Positions 59,960 through 64,000 of a DNA stretch of 64,000 bases are shown one piece after another. The position numbers were made by a program, and so were the translations under genes. The stretch is from an uncultured Zoogloea sp. (GTDB lineage: Bacteria > Pseudomonadota > Gammaproteobacteria > Burkholderiales > Rhodocyclaceae): contig CALBTT010000062.1 in the NCBI GenBank assembly GCA_937967645.1, forward strand, positions 19,242 to 83,241, given 5' to 3'. How positions within the stretch are numbered: the first letter of the stretch is position 1; every line of letters starts with the position of its first letter. The notes under the pieces are model-generated. The model ran no database searches. It was not told the DNA's origin and saw nothing but the letters and a program-made list of their open reading frames with translations.

Positions 59960-60634
59960 TCAGGCCAGCCCGGCAGGGTCCGGCTCCATCGCCTCGAGCT
60001 TTGCCAGAGCGGCCTGCGCGGCCGCCAGCAGGGCCCGCAAGCCTTCACCTTGAGGAGACAGGGGCAAGCGGCGGATCACACCTGCGATACGCACATCCAG
60101 CCCCTCCTCATCCAGTCCCAGCACGCCCACCCCGACCGGCGCCAGGCGCGCCAGTTCGTCGAGCAGCCCGCCCTCCTCCGCTTCGGTCAGCCAGGCTGCC
60201 GGCACAAGGGGATCGCTCCAGCCCATCCGCGCAAACCCACCGATGAATCGCAGGCGGGCCGGTTCAAAGCGAAAGAAACGGAAATCCCCCAGCTGCAGGT
60301 AATCGGCGGATTCAGGGCTGTAGCGCAGAAAGCGCCGCAGCGCGGCCTCGTCGGGCTCAAACTCGGCGACTTCGCCGACCAGGGTCAGACGCGCCTGCTC
60401 GAGGGGATGCGCCCCGCCCTCCGCCAGCATCAGGCTGGCCCTCGCATCGGCGCGCAGGTTGCGTGTGTGCTCGGCCAGGCCACTCAGCAGGAAGACCGGC
60501 CGCAGACGGGAGTCTGGAACGAACGTCACCAGACTGACAAACGGGTGACCAGGCACCGCCAGGGAGAGGCTCCCGAGGGCGCCGCAACGCGCCGTCCGCA
60601 ACAGCTGACGTACCGCCCGCGAATCGACGCCCAT
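59960..60634 (-). CDS. pyridoxamine-5'-phosphate-oxidase-fold protein (HugZ-like)
   Basis: 224 aa. The split-barrel flavin-binding fold is seen in ALGSLSLAVPGHPFVSLVTF, LSGLAEHTRNLRADARASLM and ARLTLVGEVAEFEPDEAALR, followed by YLQLGDFRFFRFEPARLRF and a DUF2470-like C-terminal part (about 150-220). HugZ relatives bind and degrade haem; others bind flavin. It lacks an operon partner in heme metabolism here and sits 6 bp downstream of rlmB. Confidence 0.82.
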   Translation of the reverse strand: MGVDSRAVRQLLRTARCGALGSLSLAVPGHPFVSLVTFVPDSRLRPVFLLSGLAEHTRNLRADARASLMLAEGGAHPLEQARLTLVGEVAEFEPDEAALRRFLRYSPESADYLQLGDFRFFRFEPARLRFIGGFARMGWSDPLVPAAWLTEAEEGGLLDELARLAPVGVGVLGLDEEGLDVRIAGVIRRLPLSPQGEGLRALLAAAQAALAKLEAMEPDPAGLA

Positions 60635-60640
60635 GCAGAC

Positions 60641-61387
60641 TCAGCCCAGGCGCTGGCGCCGCGCCTCGAAGAGGCACAGGCCGCTGGCCACCGACACGTT
60701 GAGGCTCTCCACCGTCCCATACATGGGAATGCGCACGAGCTCGTCGCAGGTGTCGCGGGTCAGGCGCCGCAGACCATCCCCCTCGGCTCCCAGCACCCAG
60801 GCCACAGGGCCCTTCTGATCCACCGTGTAAATGGACTTCTCCGCCTCACCCGCGGCACCGAGCACCCACACCCCGGCCTCCTGCATCTCGCGCAGGGCCC
60901 GGGCCAGGTTGGTCACGGTGACATAAGGCACGGTATCAGCCGCACCGCTGGCCACCTTGACCGCGGTGGCGTTGAGTCCGACCGCCTTGTCCTTCGGCGC
61001 GATGACCGCATGGGCACCGGCCGCATCGGCCACCCGCAGGCACGCCCCCAGATTGTGGGGATCCTGGATCCCGTCGAGCACCAGCAACAGCGCCGGCTCG
61101 GTCAACCCCTCCAGCACATCCGGCAGCTTGAGCTCCTTGCGGCGGGCGTCCACCCGGGCCACGACGCCCTGATGGCGCCGCGTGCCCACCATGCGGTCAA
61201 GACGCTCCCCATCGGACGGAATCACCCGGGTTCCCAGCTGCTCGGCATGACGCAGCAGATCCCTCGCCCGCGCGTCGGTACGCTGGGCATCGGCAAAGAT
61301 CTCGAAAACGCCCTCCGGGTCGTGGCGGAGCTTGGCAAGAACGGCATGAAAACCGTAGATGAGGCGGGAACTGGCGTTATCAGACAC
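60641..61387 (-). CDS. rlmB: 23S rRNA (guanosine-2'-O-)-methyltransferase RlmB
   Basis: 248 aa. The L30e-like N-terminal domain begins IYGFHAVLAKLRHDP. The SPOUT domain has LLVLDGIQDPHNLGACLR, WVLGAEGDGLRRLT, RIPMYGTVESLNVSVASGLC and LFEARRQRLG: all three SPOUT motifs are intact. It methylates G2251 in the 23S peptidyl-transferase loop. Its start overlaps the rnr end by 8 bp; the rnr-rlmB order is common in proteobacteria. Confidence 0.97.
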   Translation of the reverse strand: MSDNASSRLIYGFHAVLAKLRHDPEGVFEIFADAQRTDARARDLLRHAEQLGTRVIPSDGERLDRMVGTRRHQGVVARVDARRKELKLPDVLEGLTEPALLLVLDGIQDPHNLGACLRVADAAGAHAVIAPKDKAVGLNATAVKVASGAADTVPYVTVTNLARALREMQEAGVWVLGAAGEAEKSIYTVDQKGPVAWVLGAEGDGLRRLTRDTCDELVRIPMYGTVESLNVSVASGLCLFEARRQRLG

Positions 61388-63917
61388 TGGACTTGGCTTT
61401 CTTCGTAGTACGGGCTTTGGCGGGCTTGGCCTTCGCAGGCTTGCTCTTGCCGGTCTTGGCTTGGGTCTTCTTGGGCTTGGCAGCCTTGGGGGCAGAGGCA
61501 GGCGCAGCCTCGACCGCCACCTTGCGTGCCCGGCTTGCCGACCGGGGGGCGGATTCTACCGCAGCCTCGACAGGGGCTGCGCCCTTGACCACCCTGCGCC
61601 CGGGCTTGGAAGTCGGCGCGACTTCGGCCTGTGCGCCAGCCGGCGGCGCAGACACCTCCTGCCCCCGATCCCGGTCGCGGGCTGTCTTCCCCGTGCGGGC
61701 GGTAGCACGCTCCGGGCCCTTGACGAGCCGGAAGTCGATCTTGCTCGCTTCCATATTGACCCGCACCAACTGGATGCGAACCCGGTCGGACAGGCGGTAG
61801 CGCTCGCCCGACCGCTCCCCCACCAGCGCGTGCTGGGCATCATCGAAGTGGAAATAGTCGCTCCCCAGATCGGAGATGTGCACCAGCCCCTCGACAAACA
61901 CGTCGTCCAGCGCCACGAACAGCCCGAAAGGCACCACCGCCGAGACGCTTCCCTCGAACTCCTCGCCGATACGATCCTGCATGTAGTAGCACTTGAGCCA
62001 GTTCTCCACGTCCCGATCGGCTTCATCCGCCCGTCTTTCGGTCATCGAGCAATGCATGCCGATGGCGTCCCAGTCACCATTGTCCTGCGCCGGCACATAA
62101 CGTTCGCCGAGAAGAGCCGCCTTGATGGCGCGGTGCACCAGCAGGTCGGGGTAGCGCCGGATGGGCGAGGTGAAATGGGTATAGGCCTCGTAGGCCAACC
62201 CGAAGTGCCCCATGTTGTCCGGGCTGTACACCGCCTGACGCAGGGAACGCAGCATGACCGTCTGCAGCAGTTGCAGGTCGGGGCGCTCCTTGATGCTCGT
62301 CAGCAGCTTGGCGTAGTCGCCCGCCTTCGGCTCCTCGCCACCACCGAGCTGGAGACCGAACTCCCCCAGAAAATCGCGCAGCTTGGCGAGCTTCTCGGGA
62401 GTCGGGCCCTCATGGACCCGGTACAGCGCCGGGTGCTCCTGAGCCTGCAGGAACTCCGAGGCACAGACGTTGGCCGCCAGCATGCACTCCTCGATCAGCC
62501 GATGGGCGTCATTGCGCGACTCCGGCACGATCTGGGCGATCTTGCCGTTGTCGTCGAAGATCATCCGGGTTTCCTGGGTCTCGAAATCGATTGCCCCCCG
62601 CTTGGCCCGCGCCTTGAGCAGCACCCGGAACAGCTTGTCGAGGTTCTGGAGATGGGGCAACAGGCCGCCGATCACCTCAAGGGCAGCCGGATCGTTGTCG
62701 TACAAGGCCGCCGCTACCTGGTTGTAAGTCAGCCGGGCCTTCGAGAACATCACCGCAGGATAGAAACGGTACTGCTTGATCACCCCGGTCTGGGAGATCG
62801 CCATGTCGCACACCATGCACAGGCGCTCGACCTGGGGGTTGAGGGAGCACAGGCCGTTCGAGAGCTTCTCCGGCAGCATCGGGATGACCCGCCGCGGGAA
62901 ATACACCGAGTTCCCCCGGTCGTACGCGTCACCATCCAGCGCCGAACCGACCTTCACGTAGTGGGACACATCGGCGATCGCCACCACCAGCCGGAAGCCG
63001 CGCCCCTGGCGCTCGCAGAACACCGCATCATCGAAATCGCGGGCGGTCTCGCCATCAATCGTGACCAGAGGCAACGCCGTCAGGTCCTCGCGCCCCTTCC
63101 AGTCCATCTTGCGCACGGCGTCCGGCAGGCGTCGGGTCTGCTCGCGGGCCGCCCGGGAGAACTCGAAGGGCAGATCATGCTTGCGCAGGGCAATCTCGAT
63201 CTCCATCCCGGGGTCGGCATAGTTGCCCAGCAACTCGACGATCTTTCCGACAGGCTGGGCGTACCGGGTGGGCTGCTCCACCAGCTCGACCACCACCACC
63301 TGACCCGGCGCCGCCTTGAACTTGGGGCGGGTGGCCGGCGCCAGCAGGATCTCCTGGGAGATGCGGCGATTCTCCGGGACGACGAGGGTGACGCCGTTCT
63401 CCACCACCACACGCCCGACGATGCGGGTGTTCGCCCGCTCGAGGACCTCGACGACCTTGCCCTCGGGGCGGCCGCGCCGGTCCATGCCGGCGATGCGGAC
63501 CATGACCCGATCGCCATGCAGGACTTCCCGCATCTCATTCGGACCCAGGAAGATGTCCTGCCCCTCATCGTCAGTGACGACGAAACCATAGCCGTCCGGG
63601 TGGCCCTGCACCCTCCCCTTGATCAGGTCGGCCTTGGCGGGCAGCAGGTAGGCACCCCGCCGGTTACGCATGACCTGCCCGTCCCGCTCCATCGCGAACA
63701 TGCGCCGCTCGAAGAACTCGCGCTCGACGGGCAGGATGTCCATGGCCTCGGCCAGTTCTGCGAACGGCAGGGGCACGCCCTGCTCGGCCAGAACCTGGAT
63801 GATGAATTCCCGACTGGGCAGCGGGAAGTCGTATTTCTGACTCTCACGCTCGAAGAAGGGATCGCTGCGACGCAGCTTACTAAGTTTTTTAGTGTTTTTG
63901 CTTTTTGATATTGACAC
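61380..63917 (-). CDS. rnr: ribonuclease R
   Basis: 845 aa. Winged helix at about 20-80 (FIIQVLAEQGVPLPFAELAE), cold-shock domains, RNB catalytic domain from about 265 (VTIDGETARDFDDAVFCE, with the metal-binding aspartates), S1 domain near 650-735 (FEGSVSAVVPFGLFVALDD) and a Lys/Ala/Pro-rich tail (about 770-845). It degrades structured RNA 3' to 5'. The only usable start is a GTG at 63917, with no strong Shine-Dalgarno; the first 15 codons are AT-rich and Lys-rich. Confidence 0.96.
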   Translation of the reverse strand: MSISKSKNTKKLSKLRRSDPFFERESQKYDFPLPSREFIIQVLAEQGVPLPFAELAEAMDILPVEREFFERRMFAMERDGQVMRNRRGAYLLPAKADLIKGRVQGHPDGYGFVVTDDEGQDIFLGPNEMREVLHGDRVMVRIAGMDRRGRPEGKVVEVLERANTRIVGRVVVENGVTLVVPENRRISQEILLAPATRPKFKAAPGQVVVVELVEQPTRYAQPVGKIVELLGNYADPGMEIEIALRKHDLPFEFSRAAREQTRRLPDAVRKMDWKGREDLTALPLVTIDGETARDFDDAVFCERQGRGFRLVVAIADVSHYVKVGSALDGDAYDRGNSVYFPRRVIPMLPEKLSNGLCSLNPQVERLCMVCDMAISQTGVIKQYRFYPAVMFSKARLTYNQVAAALYDNDPAALEVIGGLLPHLQNLDKLFRVLLKARAKRGAIDFETQETRMIFDDNGKIAQIVPESRNDAHRLIEECMLAANVCASEFLQAQEHPALYRVHEGPTPEKLAKLRDFLGEFGLQLGGGEEPKAGDYAKLLTSIKERPDLQLLQTVMLRSLRQAVYSPDNMGHFGLAYEAYTHFTSPIRRYPDLLVHRAIKAALLGERYVPAQDNGDWDAIGMHCSMTERRADEADRDVENWLKCYYMQDRIGEEFEGSVSAVVPFGLFVALDDVFVEGLVHISDLGSDYFHFDDAQHALVGERSGERYRLSDRVRIQLVRVNMEASKIDFRLVKGPERATARTGKTARDRDRGQEVSAPPAGAQAEVAPTSKPGRRVVKGAAPVEAAVESAPRSASRARKVAVEAAPASAPKAAKPKKTQAKTGKSKPAKAKPAKARTTKKAKSSV

Positions 63918-63938
63918 GGATAATTTCTACTCTATAAT
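63911..63938 (+). promoter_or_regulatory. sigma-70 promoter of tRNA-Leu
   Basis: TTGACA (63911-63916) and TATAAT (63933-63938) are perfect boxes 16 bp apart, 12 bp before the tRNA. The -35 overlaps the GTG start of rnr on the other strand (63915-63917). Confidence 0.9.
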
Positions 63939-63950
63939 TTCTAGCTCGTT

Positions 63951-64000
63951 GCCCAGATGGCGAAATTGGTAGACGCGCTAGTTTCAGGTACTAGTGCCGC
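63951..64000 (+). tRNA. tRNA-Leu (CAG), cut by the window edge
   Basis: 50 nt of a class II tRNA: GCCCAGATGGCGAAATTGG, D-loop TAGACGCG, anticodon stem CTAGT/ACTAG with loop TTCAGGT (anticodon CAG, reading CUG), then the start of the long variable arm (GTGCCGC). The 3' half lies beyond 64000. Confidence 0.93.

Noticed and set aside
61359..63908. 849-codon open frame opposite rnr
   Set aside because: Mirror of a GC-rich coding region; it begins inside the rlmB start, shows no family motif and is explained by rnr on the minus strand. The same applies to long frames at 3261-5300, 12130-14508, 15294-17186 and 18648-21134.
1..64000. CRISPR arrays, insertion sequences, prophage or attachment sites
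   Set aside because: No spaced direct repeats, transposase or integrase motifs were seen; the only direct repeat is the short Tyr-Gly coding array.

Overview
The window comes from a high-GC Gram-negative bacterium, most likely a betaproteobacterium of the Rhodocyclales type (Zoogloea, Azonexus, Dechloromonas and relatives). This rests on the hupB/tRNA-Val/tRNA-Asp/ppiD arrangement, outer-membrane porins and Lol-type lipoproteins, and a complete exosortase A (XrtA/EpsH1) exopolysaccharide operon containing a Daro_2409-type glycosyltransferase. The organism is inferred from gene content; no database search was possible.

Left part (1-15,200). A MOSC-domain gene cut by the window edge is followed by a small conserved protein. 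A secreted subtilisin-like protease comes next, preceded by a stand-alone propeptide-like protein. A monocistronic error-prone polymerase gene, dnaE2, has a perfect CTGT-N8-ACAG LexA box 7 nt before its start codon. After a small lipoprotein gene there is a five-gene unit (7,406-12,084): di-haem peroxidase-type lipoprotein, porin, covalent-FMN protein, ApbE flavin transferase and a four-helix His-rich membrane protein, with a Fur-box-like element in front. I regard this as the best candidate for an undescribed system, an iron-regulated extracytoplasmic redox chain. An orphan peptide-binding lipoprotein with a C-terminal membrane anchor and fabI follow.

Housekeeping part (15,200-26,530), almost all on the minus strand: ppiD, tRNA-Asp, tRNA-Val, hupB, rpsT, a thiolase, a CobD/AmpE-like membrane protein, a NUDIX hydrolase and a retropepsin-like protease. 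A divergent class I amidotransferase is followed by the cluster argF-argG-DUF2788-ppnP-yajQ-yjfB.

Exopolysaccharide part (26,970-56,850). Twenty-two genes on the minus strand (56,851 down to 29,581) are packed with 4-8 bp overlaps or short gaps and look like one ~27 kb operon. In order they encode export lipoprotein, chain-length regulator, tyrosine autokinase, outer-membrane beta-barrel, AAA ATPase, polysaccharide deacetylase, FemAB-like protein, glycosyltransferases, asparagine-synthase-type amidotransferase, CapK-like enzyme, O-antigen-ligase-like protein, XrtA itself, then an accessory block (glycosyltransferases, AAC(3)-fold acetyltransferase, alpha/alpha-toroid protein, flippase). A second asparagine-synthase-like gene that lacks the glutaminase cysteine and a secreted TPR protein converge on this operon from the left. 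No priming glycosyltransferase, no PrsK/PrsR regulator pair and no PEP-CTERM substrate is present in the window.

Right part (57,000-64,000). A DUF1302-type outer-membrane protein and a LolD-like ATPase lie opposite a LolA-fold periplasmic protein, with no ABC permease between them. A flavin-reductase/HugZ-fold protein, rlmB and rnr follow. A tRNA-Leu(CAG) gene with a near-perfect sigma-70 promoter starts at the right edge and is cut off.
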